From Gemmatimonadaceae bacterium (GTDB lineage Bacteria > Gemmatimonadota > Gemmatimonadetes > Gemmatimonadales > Gemmatimonadaceae): a stretch of DNA of 5,496 nt. Shown piece after piece: positions 1 to 5,496 of the stretch. Positions within the stretch are counted from its first letter, which is position 1. Each line of letters starts with the position of its first letter. The translations under genes were made by a program, and so were the position numbers. The stretch lies in the NCBI GenBank assembly GCA_013813605.1, contig JACCRL010000394.1, positions 1 through 5,496 of the forward strand, in the 5' to 3' direction. A model generated the notes under the pieces. The model did not search any database. It worked only from the letters and a program-made list of their open reading frames with translations, and was not told where the DNA came from.

Positions 1-305
1 CTCCCGCACATTGTCGCGATGTGCGCGAAACGTTCAGAGAACGCGCCATTCACCAGTGCGAGGATGCGGCCCGGCGGTGCGCAGCGGATCGCCGATTCCA
101 TCATGCCGGTGGCGGAGCACGCGGCGATGAGCACCGGCTGCGTTGTCCGGAAGACCGGCTTCATGCCTTCCTGTATCCGTGCGTAGAGCTGCTCGAATTC
201 GTCGCTGCGGTGCGGGATCATCGGCTTCAACATTGCGCGCAGGATCTTTTCGCGGACCTCGGTCGGGCCGGGCAGAAAAAAGGTGCCGAACGTTGAATCG
301 CTCAT
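1..305 (-). CDS. Class V aminotransferase, serine-pyruvate/alanine-glyoxylate type (N-terminal part; candidate phosphoserine aminotransferase)
   Basis: This is the first 101 codons of a gene that leaves the window at its left edge. I translated it by hand from ATG at 305-303. Its start shows the class V (fold type I, PLP-dependent) pattern of the serine-pyruvate/alanine-glyoxylate family: FLPGPTEVRE at residues 9-18, MIPHRSDEF at 29-37, a cofactor-phosphate loop SATGMMESAIR at about 67-77, and LALVNGAFSERF at about 84-95. The PLP-binding lysine lies in the missing C-terminal part. Members of about 360-390 residues transfer amino groups between serine, alanine or phosphoserine and glyoxylate, pyruvate or 2-oxoglutarate. 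The start does not resemble classical SerC. ATG overlaps the serB stop by four bases (ATGA, 305-302), so the gene is in the same operon as serA and serB. No other SerC is in view, so I infer that it may make phosphoserine from 3-phosphohydroxypyruvate. Family is secure; substrate is inferred. Confidence 0.88.
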   Translation of the reverse strand, partial: MSDSTFGTFFLPGPTEVREKILRAMLKPMIPHRSDEFEQLYARIQEGMKPVFRTTQPVLIAACSATGMMESAIRCAPPGRILALVNGAFSERFAHIATMCG

Positions 306-946
306 CCGAGTACCAGCCCTTTCAGCTCGTGAAAAGTCGCGACAGATCGCTGAGCCGCCGCGACCACCCTGTCACGCGAAACGAATCCCGTGAATGCGAC
401 GAAAGAATCCACCGCCGGCGCCATCTCGGCGTCGGTCATGCCGTCGCCCACGGCGATGATCGGCCGCTCCAGGGCGAGCAGCTCGACGATCTTGCGTTTT
501 CCTTTCTGGTGAGCGGCGGGAGCCATCTCGTCGAAGCCCCAGTACTCACCCGCCGCGTCGAAGAATACCGAAACAGCGTGTACGTTGCTCTCCGGAATCT
601 CGAGTCGGGCGGCCAACGGCAGGATTGCTTCGCGGATGCCGCCGCTCACGAGGAGCACATTCACTCCGGCGGCCTTCATGTCGGAGATCGCGCCCTCGGC
701 GCCCGGGGCAATCGCCTCGACATACTCATCACCAAGTACGCTGATTTCACTCTCCGTCGGTCGCACCAGCGCGAGCCGCTCCGAATAGATGGAATCGAGC
801 GTAAGCTCTCCCCGCATTGCCCGCTCGGTCAGCTCGCTGATTGCCCTGGCGACAGTATCGTCCCGAAGGGAGGCGAGCCAGTCGATGCCTTCGATTCCGC
901 TCAGCGTCGAATCGACATCCAGCACCAGCGATCGGAAACGGGTCAA
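302..946 (-). CDS. serB: Phosphoserine phosphatase (HAD superfamily, SerB-like)
   Basis: This 214-residue protein would hydrolyse O-phospho-L-serine to L-serine, the last step of the phosphorylated serine pathway, in the cytoplasm. HAD motif I is LVLDVDSTLSGIEG (residues 7-20), with nucleophile Asp10, acid/base Asp12 and the DxDST signature of phosphoserine phosphatases. Motif II is LLVSGG with Ser101, the motif III lysine is Lys148 or Lys150 in HQKGKRK, and motif IV is VGDGMTDAE with Asp168 and Asp172. Length fits a single-domain PSP without an ACT extension. I chose TTG at 946-944. It overlaps the upstream gene's stop as TTGA, gives a normal N-terminus five residues before the core strand, and has a GGA 8 nt upstream. 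The only in-frame ATG upstream (1045) would add 33 unlike-family residues inside the oxidase gene. Flanked by the FAD oxidase and a class V aminotransferase. An alternative small-molecule phosphatase role is possible but less likely. Confidence 0.88.
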   Translation of the reverse strand: MTRFRSLVLDVDSTLSGIEGIDWLASLRDDTVARAISELTERAMRGELTLDSIYSERLALVRPTESEISVLGDEYVEAIAPGAEGAISDMKAAGVNVLLVSGGIREAILPLAARLEIPESNVHAVSVFFDAAGEYWGFDEMAPAAHQKGKRKIVELLALERPIIAVGDGMTDAEMAPAVDSFVAFTGFVSRDRVVAAAQRSVATFHELKGLVLG

Positions 947-2310
947 AGAATGTTTCCGGGGGCGAGGATACCGAGCGGATCGAGCTCGTGTTTGACGGCG
1001 GCCATCATTCCCATCTGCAAACTGGTCATCTGCAGGGGTAGCCACTTCTTCTTGATTTTCCCGATTCCGTGCTCGGCGGCTACCGTTCCTCCCATCCCGA
1101 GCACCGATTCGAGCGTGAGGCCAACGACCTCTTCTATGGTAGCGAGCTCCCCGGCGTCGCGGGCGATGTAGTTCTGGTGCGGATGCCCGTTACCGGCGTG
1201 ACCGTAGGTAACGGCCTGCTCGATCTTTCGATCGGCCGCCAGCGCACGCGAAAACCGCACTGCCTCGGCGAGATTCCGGTACGGGACCGCCCAGTCAGTC
1301 GAAACCTTGCGTCCCCCGGCTTCACGGAACCGCGCGCCTCTCTCGTTCATGACGGACGGCACACTATGACGGAACCGGCGCGCATCGCGCAGCCTCGATT
1401 CGCCGTCGAAAATCTGCGGATCCAGGTTGGAGTTCGCGCTCTCGAGCAGTGCCAGCCACGAGTCCAGCACCACGTCGAAGTTCTCGGCGACTTCTTGCTC
1501 GACATAGACGAGCGCATTTGCATCGGCAGGCCAGGGAACGCTCACATCGGCCTTCCGCGCGATCTCGAACGCCTTGTCATCGAAATACTCGATGCAGCGT
1601 GGCACCACGGTCGCCGCCTCGCGCGCCCGGACGACGAACCCGAAAGCATCGTCTTCACCCTGGAAGGGGATGCCAAGACCTACCACGCGGGCTGGCAGCG
1701 GCAGCAGCGACAGCTCCGCCTCGACGACGACGCCGAGAGTTCCCTCGCTGCCGATGAACCAGTCGATCGGATCGTGCGCGAACGCATAGCCGACGGTGTT
1801 CTTTTCCAGCTCGGAGCGGCGCAGCTGGACCACGTCACCGCTCGCGAGCACGACCTTGAGGGCGCGGATGTGACGACGCGTTGCGCCGTACCTGAATGTC
1901 CGTGCACCCGATGCGTTACATGCGATCGCCCCGCCGATGGTGGACTCTTCCTCGCTGGTCGGGTCCGGCGCGAAGAGAAGTCCTTCCGCGGCCGCGGCCC
2001 GCTTTATCGCTCCGAGCAGTGCTCCCGGTCGCACGCGCATCAAGCGGGCTTCCCGATCGACTTCGCCGATTTTATCGAATGAGCGGAGTGAGAGCAGGAT
2101 GCCGCGATCGGTGATGGAGGCGGCTGTCGTGCTCGTCTGCGCTCCCGCACACGTCACGCCGGTCTTGCCGGCGGCGGCCTCGCGCATGATCTCGACGACT
2201 TCTTCAACGCTTTCCGGACGCGCGACTCCCTCGGGAACGAGATGAACGCCCGACGCATCCGTCTCGTACGCCGCGCGAATCCCGGGATCGCGCGCGATTT
2301 CCGCGCTCAT
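943..2310 (-). CDS. FAD-binding oxidoreductase, GlcD / D-2-hydroxyacid dehydrogenase family
   Basis: This 455-residue flavoenzyme belongs to the VAO/PCMH fold. The N-terminal FAD-binding domain (about 25-205) holds a PP-loop-like GAQTSTTAAS (56-65), PDPTSEEESTIGGAIACNASG (115-135) and DWFIGSEGTLGVV (183-195). The C-terminal FAD-oxidase domain (about 210-455) holds GHAGNGHPH (370-378), with likely metal/substrate ligands His371 and His378, and AAEHGIGK (411-418) with Glu413. The family includes glycolate oxidase GlcD, D-lactate dehydrogenases and D-2-hydroxyglutarate dehydrogenase. Members oxidise a D-2-hydroxyacid to the 2-oxoacid and pass electrons to an acceptor. Length matches the single-subunit members and no GlcE or GlcF partner is in view. 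ATG at 2310 overlaps the serA stop (ATGA, 2310-2307), and its own stop overlaps serB. I infer that it may oxidise D-2-hydroxyglutarate formed by SerA. D-lactate or glycolate remain possible. Odd points: the usual GHxGDGNxH has Asn374 and His376 in place of Asp and Asn. Confidence 0.9.
   Translation of the reverse strand: MSAEIARDPGIRAAYETDASGVHLVPEGVARPESVEEVVEIMREAAAGKTGVTCAGAQTSTTAASITDRGILLSLRSFDKIGEVDREARLMRVRPGALLGAIKRAAAAEGLLFAPDPTSEEESTIGGAIACNASGARTFRYGATRRHIRALKVVLASGDVVQLRRSELEKNTVGYAFAHDPIDWFIGSEGTLGVVVEAELSLLPLPARVVGLGIPFQGEDDAFGFVVRAREAATVVPRCIEYFDDKAFEIARKADVSVPWPADANALVYVEQEVAENFDVVLDSWLALLESANSNLDPQIFDGESRLRDARRFRHSVPSVMNERGARFREAGGRKVSTDWAVPYRNLAEAVRFSRALAADRKIEQAVTYGHAGNGHPHQNYIARDAGELATIEEVVGLTLESVLGMGGTVAAEHGIGKIKKKWLPLQMTSLQMGMMAAVKHELDPLGILAPGNIL
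944..957 (-). promoter_or_regulatory. Start region of serB: TTG start with weak Shine-Dalgarno
   Basis: On the minus strand a GGA (957-955) sits 8 nt before TTG (946-944). The TTG shares bases with the oxidase stop TGA (945-943). No ATG or GTG lies in frame between 1045 and this point, which decides the start. A TTG start inside an overlap suggests that serB translation depends on ribosomes terminating on the oxidase gene and may be lower than that of its neighbours. That consequence is inference. Confidence 0.45.
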
Positions 2311-3914
2311 CCTGGCTGAAAGCAGACTACGGAAGCCGACAGCACCTCGGGCAGCTCGAGCAGCTTGTTCCGGATTGCTTCGCTTACGTCTCCATCGACC
2401 GAGATTGCCGCCAGCGCCTGCCCGCCCTGAGCGAGACGTGCCTGATGGTACTCGGCGATGTTCACTCCAGCGGCGCCGAGCAGCGTGCCGACACGGCCGA
2501 TGACGCCCGGAACGTCGTTGTTGGTGAGGATGATCAGCGTATCGCGCGGCTGCACGTCGACGTGAAAGGCGCCGATGCGCGTGAGTCGCGTCGAGCTTCC
2601 CGGCTGCGCGCTGCCGCCGACGGCGATCTCCTGCATTCCCCCGCTAAGCCGGACTTCTACCCCGTATGGATTTTCCTGCGTCGCCGTCTCGGTTACCGAC
2701 AGCTCGATCCCGCGTGCCTCGGCCATGGAGCGCGCATTGATCAGGTTGAGGCGCTCCTGCTCGACGGCGCCCTCGAGAACTCCCCGCGCCGCCGACGCGA
2801 GCAGCGCGGCGCGCGAACCGGCGAGCGCGCTCCCGGAGCGAACGTCGATGCGCTGGACCGCGCGCATCCCCTGCGCCGCAAGGATCGCGCGGGCAACCGC
2901 CGCAGCCCGCCGCGCGAGGATGAGGCCCGGCTGCACATCAGCCCATTCTCCGCCGACATCGGCGACGTTGATCGAGCGGGAGAGCTCGCCGCTCAGCAGG
3001 GCATCGCGCACCGCGACACAGACATCGACGGCCACGTTCCGCTGCGCTTCCGCCGTGGACGCACCGATGTGCGGAGTGAGAAGAACGTTGGGAAGCACGC
3101 GCAGTGGGTGATCGGCGGGAAGCGGTTCCTTCTCGAATGCATCCACGACCGCGCCAGCGAGGGTGTTTCCGCGCAATGCGTCGAAGAGAGCGACATCGTC
3201 GACGATGCCTCCGCGCGCCATGTTGACGACCACCGAGCGCGAGGCGAGCCGCGCCAGCTCCTTCCGTCCGACCATGCCGGTGGTCTCGTCCGTCAGCGGC
3301 GTGTGAATGGTGAGGATATCGGATTCATCGAGCAGGGCGTCGAGCGTGTTCGTCCTCCGCACGCGGAGAGACTCGAAGCGCGATTCCGCGATGTAGGGGT
3401 CGTAGGCGATCACCTCCATGCCGAAGGCTCGCGCGCGCGTCGCGACTTCGCTCCCGATCCTTCCCAGTCCGACGATGCCGAGTGTGCGGCCCTTGAGCTC
3501 CGAGCCGAGCAGTGTGGAACGATCCCAACGGCCGGTGCGCATCGAGCTGTCGGCGCGCGGGATGTGCCGCAGCAGCGCTATCACCGCCCCGAAGAAAAGC
3601 TCGACGACGGCGATCGTGTTCCCCGCCGGGGCGTTGATGACGGCGATGCCGAGCGAGGTGGCCACATCGAGGGCGATGTTGTCCACCCCGACCCCCGCCC
3701 TGCCAACGACCTTGAGCCGCTTTCCTGCCTGTAGCAACTCGGCCGAGATCCGCGTCGCGCTCCGACCGACGATCGCGTCGTAGTCACCGATGCGCGCGAG
3801 AAGTTCGTCTTTCGGGAGCGTCGGTACTTCGTCCACCGTTAGCGCGGATTCGGCAGAGAGAAGCGCCACGCCTTCCGGGTCGATCTCATCAGTTACGAGA
3901 ACTCTGAACGTCAT
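2307..3914 (-). CDS. serA: D-3-phosphoglycerate dehydrogenase (long, ASB- and ACT-containing form)
   Basis: A 535-residue enzyme oxidising 3-phosphoglycerate to 3-phosphohydroxypyruvate with NAD+, the first step of serine synthesis. Domains in order: substrate-binding (1-98 plus about 285-315), with KVVGRAGVGVDNI at 68-80 and NAPAGNT at 94-100; the NAD-binding Rossmann domain, with GLGRIG at 149-154 and Asp172 after the second strand, favouring NAD over NADP; catalytic Arg234 (MARGGIVD), Glu263 (FEKEP) and His282 (TPHIGAST); an ASB domain at about 325-450; and an ACT domain at about 458-535. This is the long form typified by mycobacterial SerA. In the ACT domain Asp467 (NDVPG) and Asn485 (GVNI) line up with residues that bind the inhibitor L-serine there, so feedback inhibition is plausible. 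Three in-frame ATGs exist (3935, 3926, 3914). I chose 3914 because it makes ATGA with the upstream stop, has GGA 7 nt upstream and fits family starts. Confidence 0.96.
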   Translation of the reverse strand: MTFRVLVTDEIDPEGVALLSAESALTVDEVPTLPKDELLARIGDYDAIVGRSATRISAELLQAGKRLKVVGRAGVGVDNIALDVATSLGIAVINAPAGNTIAVVELFFGAVIALLRHIPRADSSMRTGRWDRSTLLGSELKGRTLGIVGLGRIGSEVATRARAFGMEVIAYDPYIAESRFESLRVRRTNTLDALLDESDILTIHTPLTDETTGMVGRKELARLASRSVVVNMARGGIVDDVALFDALRGNTLAGAVVDAFEKEPLPADHPLRVLPNVLLTPHIGASTAEAQRNVAVDVCVAVRDALLSGELSRSINVADVGGEWADVQPGLILARRAAAVARAILAAQGMRAVQRIDVRSGSALAGSRAALLASAARGVLEGAVEQERLNLINARSMAEARGIELSVTETATQENPYGVEVRLSGGMQEIAVGGSAQPGSSTRLTRIGAFHVDVQPRDTLIILTNNDVPGVIGRVGTLLGAAGVNIAEYHQARLAQGGQALAAISVDGDVSEAIRNKLLELPEVLSASVVCFQPG

Positions 3915-4258
3915 TTCCCGATCCATTCCCGCCATTGAGATTCGCCTGCGCCGATAGTGAGCAGATTCCCCTGTCGCACGAGCGGCATTTTGAGGATCAG
4001 CGGCTCATCCGCCAGCTTCTGCAGCCAGCGTTCGTCCGAAAGCTGCGTGTAGCGCAGTCCGAGCTCTTCGAACCGCTTTGATTCCTTGTCCACCAGCTGC
4101 GCGGCACCGAACTTCTGCGCGAAGCGGCGCAGCTCGCCGAGCGAGGCCGCACGCTCCAACAGGTCGACAAAATGCGTCTTGATGCGCCGCTCGGCGAAGA
4201 ACCGCAGGGCTTTTCTGGTTTCCGCGCTCTTTTTCACCCCGAATATCTGGACTTCCAC
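3911..4258 (-). CDS. ArsC/Spx-like thioredoxin-fold protein lacking the catalytic cysteine
   Basis: This 115-residue protein resembles the ArsC/YffB/Spx family (COG1393-type, glutaredoxin-like fold with a helical insert). It opens with VQIFGVKKSAETRKALRFF (3-21), the first strand, active loop and helix. It continues with RRIKTHFVDL (24-33), a helical middle carrying LVDKESKRFEELGL (55-68), and the late LILKMPLVRQGNLLTIG (87-103) that corresponds to the family's cis-proline/RPI region. Related proteins have Cys where this one has Ser11, and the whole sequence contains no cysteine. Arsenate reduction by the known mechanism is therefore not possible. GTG at 4258 gives a family-like length and start; no ATG or other GTG lies nearby in frame and no strong Shine-Dalgarno is visible. 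It heads the serine operon and overlaps serA by ATGA. Its role is unknown. A non-redox binding or regulatory role, or an enzyme chemistry using serine, are guesses. Confidence 0.8.
   Translation of the reverse strand: MEVQIFGVKKSAETRKALRFFAERRIKTHFVDLLERAASLGELRRFAQKFGAAQLVDKESKRFEELGLRYTQLSDERWLQKLADEPLILKMPLVRQGNLLTIGAGESQWREWIGK
3912..3924 (-). promoter_or_regulatory. Start region of serA: Shine-Dalgarno within the upstream gene's 3' end
   Basis: GGA at 3924-3922 lies 7 nt before ATG 3914-3912 on the minus strand, inside the last codons of the ArsC-like gene. It supports the third of three in-frame ATGs. The next stop-start motif, ATGA (3914-3911), indicates coupled translation. Confidence 0.45.
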
Positions 4259-4284
4259 TTTGGTGCCGTGCGATCCCGCGATGA
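4259..4284. promoter_or_regulatory. Divergent start region between the serine operon and the hydrolase gene
   Basis: Only 26 bp separate the GTG start of the ArsC-like gene from the ATG start of the hydrolase. There is no room for two promoters, so the promoters probably lie inside the opposite gene's first codons. The most AT-rich nearby stretch is about 4309-4323; read on the minus strand it contains TAGATT, a weak -10 candidate with no matching -35. I see no convincing plus-strand promoter, operator palindrome or Shine-Dalgarno. Confidence 0.3.
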
Positions 4285-5313
4285 ATGACTGAAAGCCCGT
4301 TCGGCAGCGATGAACTAATCTACACGCCCGCGTGGTGGATTCCGGGCGGTCACCTGCAGACGCTTTGGGGAAAGCTGTTCCGGCGCCGCGTTCCTGTACC
4401 CGCGTCGCTCCTGCGCTGGGACACGCCCGATGGCGATTTTCTTGAGATCCACCGGCTTTCCGCGCCAGCGGACGCGCCGCGATTGCTGCTGCTGCACGGC
4501 TTGGAGGGAACCGTACGCTCTCACTACGCACAGGGCCTGCTTGGTGAAGCCGCGCGCAGAAAGTGGGGTGCCGACCTGCTCGTGTTCCGGTCGTGCGGAA
4601 CCGAGATGAACAGGACACGCCGCTTTTATCATTCAGGGGAGACCACGGACATTTCTTTCGCTCTCGATCGCATCGTTGCCGAGTTCCCGCGCTCGCCGAT
4701 AGGGATCGTGGGTGTCTCGCTCGGGGGCAACGTCACGCTCCGGTTCCTCGGCGAGCGCGGCGCGGACCTTCCGCACCAGCTCAGGGCCGCGGCTGCCGTG
4801 TCCGTCCCATTCGACCTGCAGCGCTCGTCGCGGAGAATAGGGAGCGGATTCTCGGCGGTATATCAGCGCTACTTCATCAAGTCGTTGCTGCGGAAGACCG
4901 CCGCGAAGCGCATGACGTTTCCTGATCTCGCCGGCACTACGGACCTGGCCGGGATCAGGACCCTCGAGGATTTCGACAACCTCGTCACCGCGCCCCTGCA
5001 CGGTTACCGCGACGCTGCCGATTACTACCAGCGCGCCAGCTCGATCGGGTCGTTGCCGGACATTAGGCTCAAAACGCTACTATTAAGCGCTGTCGACGAC
5101 CCGATGCTGCCACGAGAGGTTCTCAACAAAGTGCGAGCCGCGGCAGCGCGCAATCCGTTGCTGGAGATCGAGTTCGTCGCGCGCGGCGGTCACGCCGGTT
5201 TCGTGGCTGGCCGTGTTCCGTGGAAGCCTGTTTATTACGCTGAGCGTCGCGTCGGACGTTTCATGGCTGCGTGCTTTGGGCAATACGATCAGAACGGGAA
5301 GAGTGAACGATGA
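4285..5313 (+). CDS. YheT-family alpha/beta-fold hydrolase
   Basis: A 342-residue alpha/beta hydrolase of the YheT branch (COG0429, AB hydrolase-4 type), predicted cytoplasmic with no signal peptide. The family signature GGHLQTLWG is at 21-29. The oxyanion-side loop LLLHGLEGTVRSHYAQGL is at 68-85. FRSCGTEMNRTRRFYHSGET (101-120) matches the conserved block before the nucleophile. GVSLGGN (143-149) places nucleophile Ser145, DDPMLP (271-276) gives the acid, probably Asp272, and GGHAGFVAG (301-309) gives His303. The VYQRYFIKSLL and HGYRDAADYYQRAS blocks also match E. coli YheT. Length is normal. Members are esterase-like, but their physiological substrate is generally unknown. ATG 4285 is the only possible start, because TGA lies immediately upstream in frame; no clear Shine-Dalgarno precedes it. 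The gene diverges from the serine operon and its stop overlaps a following ATG (ATGA, 5310-5313), so it probably heads its own operon. Confidence 0.93.
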   Translation: MTESPFGSDELIYTPAWWIPGGHLQTLWGKLFRRRVPVPASLLRWDTPDGDFLEIHRLSAPADAPRLLLLHGLEGTVRSHYAQGLLGEAARRKWGADLLVFRSCGTEMNRTRRFYHSGETTDISFALDRIVAEFPRSPIGIVGVSLGGNVTLRFLGERGADLPHQLRAAAAVSVPFDLQRSSRRIGSGFSAVYQRYFIKSLLRKTAAKRMTFPDLAGTTDLAGIRTLEDFDNLVTAPLHGYRDAADYYQRASSIGSLPDIRLKTLLLSAVDDPMLPREVLNKVRAAAARNPLLEIEFVARGGHAGFVAGRVPWKPVYYAERRVGRFMAACFGQYDQNGKSER

Positions 5314-5387
5314 TTACAGCGCACGGGCTCACGATTGCAGCGTGGCCTGCGACCATCGCCTGGTTCAGGAACTATCTCGGGGCCTGA
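5310..5387 (+). CDS. Short 25-residue reading frame coupled to the hydrolase gene
   Basis: ATG at 5310 overlaps the hydrolase stop as ATGA and opens a 25-codon frame, MITAHGLTIAAWPAT followed by IAWFRNYLGA, ending at TGA 5385-5387. It is moderately hydrophobic and aromatic. The same frame continues after the stop as a membrane-like segment. This piece may therefore be a real tiny peptide, the N-terminus of a gene interrupted by a nonsense change or sequencing error, or chance. I do not recognise it. Confidence 0.35.
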   Translation: MITAHGLTIAAWPATIAWFRNYLGA

Positions 5388-5496
5388 TCGAGTCTGACTC
5401 TCCGCATCGTATTTCTCGCCGCCTTCATCGGCGGACTCGTGCTCGCCGTGTTCTCGATGCTCCACGGCGTCGAGCACGCGCGCCGGAGCCGTGCGA
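5388..5496 (+). CDS. Partial membrane protein, start unclear, runs off the right edge
   Basis: Reading on in the frame of the preceding short ORF gives SLTLRIVFLAAFIGGLVLAV, then FSMLHGVEHARRSRA. This is one hydrophobic helix of about 20 residues followed by an Arg-rich tail, the look of an N-terminal membrane anchor with its cytoplasmic flank. No ATG, GTG or TTG precedes the helix in this frame after the TGA at 5385; only CTG 5394 is available. The gene either starts at that rare codon, starts at 5310 with the TGA disrupting it, or is mis-sequenced. The frame is open to the window end. The family is not recognisable from this much sequence. Confidence 0.45.

Noticed and set aside
302..1045. 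Longer serB start at ATG 1045
   Set aside because: It would overlap the oxidase gene by 103 bases and add an Arg-rich extension unlike the family. TTG 946 gives a normal PSP start and the operon's standard overlap.
143..1171. Long plus-strand open frame (342 codons) opposite the oxidase, serB and aminotransferase genes
   Set aside because: Its translation is Arg/His/Ser-rich without any family pattern, and it crosses three well-supported minus-strand genes. It is a shadow frame of GC-rich DNA.
1069..2082. Plus-strand open frame of 337 codons opposite the FAD oxidase
   Set aside because: It is antisense to a gene with full family motifs and its own translation is low-complexity and shows no domain.
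2445..3734. Plus-strand open frame of 429 codons opposite serA
   Set aside because: It mirrors the codon pattern of serA, is rich in Arg, Asp and His, and has no recognisable domain or start signal.
1..3914. Glycolate/phosphoglycolate salvage reading of the operon (phosphatase, GlcD, glyoxylate aminotransferase, hydroxypyruvate reductase)
   Set aside because: The phosphatase has DxDST as in SerB rather than the DxDGT of Gph. The dehydrogenase is the long ASB/ACT SerA rather than a short hydroxypyruvate reductase, and no GlcE or GlcF is in view. It remains a weaker alternative for the oxidase alone.
3911..4258. Arsenate reductase function
   Set aside because: The catalytic cysteine is Ser11, no other cysteine exists, and no ars genes are nearby.
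4281..4292. ATG 4281 just before the hydrolase start
   Set aside because: It encodes only three residues before TGA (4290-4292), in a different frame from the hydrolase.
3911..4618. Longer start (ATG 4618) for the ArsC-like gene
   Set aside because: The extra 120 residues are Arg/Ala-rich, lie antisense to the well-supported hydrolase and double the family's usual length.
5385..5400. TGA 5385 as a selenocysteine codon, with the palindrome GAGTCTGACTC at 5390-5400
   Set aside because: The inverted repeat has a one-base centre and cannot form a SECIS-type hairpin loop, and the protein context is a small membrane segment, not a redox enzyme.
1..5496. Rho-independent terminators
   Set aside because: No GC hairpin followed by a T run was seen at any gene end. 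All visible gene ends overlap the next gene, so none is expected.

Overview
The window is GC-rich, tightly packed bacterial DNA. Two transcription units diverge from a 26-bp gap at 4259-4284. Everything to the left reads on the minus strand and everything to the right on the plus strand. I see no RNA gene, mobile element, repeat array or CRISPR, and no gene-free stretch above 300 bases. Family content, GC richness and protein style suggest a free-living environmental bacterium. A Gemmatimonadota-like lineage is my best guess, but it is an impression, not a result.

Minus-strand unit (4258 down to 1, running off the left edge), in transcription order: a cysteine-free ArsC-like small protein (3911-4258); a full-length D-3-phosphoglycerate dehydrogenase SerA with ASB and ACT domains (2307-3914); a GlcD/D-2-hydroxyacid dehydrogenase-type FAD enzyme (943-2310); a HAD phosphatase with the DxDST motif of phosphoserine phosphatase, SerB (302-946); and the N-terminal third or so of a class V aminotransferase of the serine-pyruvate/alanine-glyoxylate type (1-305). 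Each gene overlaps the next by exactly four bases (ATGA three times, TTGA once), so the unit looks like one translationally coupled operon.

Together these genes can encode the phosphorylated serine pathway: 3-phosphoglycerate to 3-phosphohydroxypyruvate (SerA), to phosphoserine (the aminotransferase, standing in for SerC), to serine (SerB). The FAD enzyme between serA and serB is the interesting member. It may oxidise D-2-hydroxyglutarate made by SerA and so pull the unfavourable first step forward. The ArsC-like protein at the head has no recognised role and cannot use the usual cysteine chemistry.

Plus-strand unit: a YheT-family alpha/beta hydrolase (4285-5313) with an intact Ser-Asp-His triad. 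An ATGA overlap then leads into a short reading frame (5310-5387) that stops at TGA and continues in the same frame as a hydrophobic, probably membrane-spanning segment to the right edge. The start or integrity of that last gene is unresolved.
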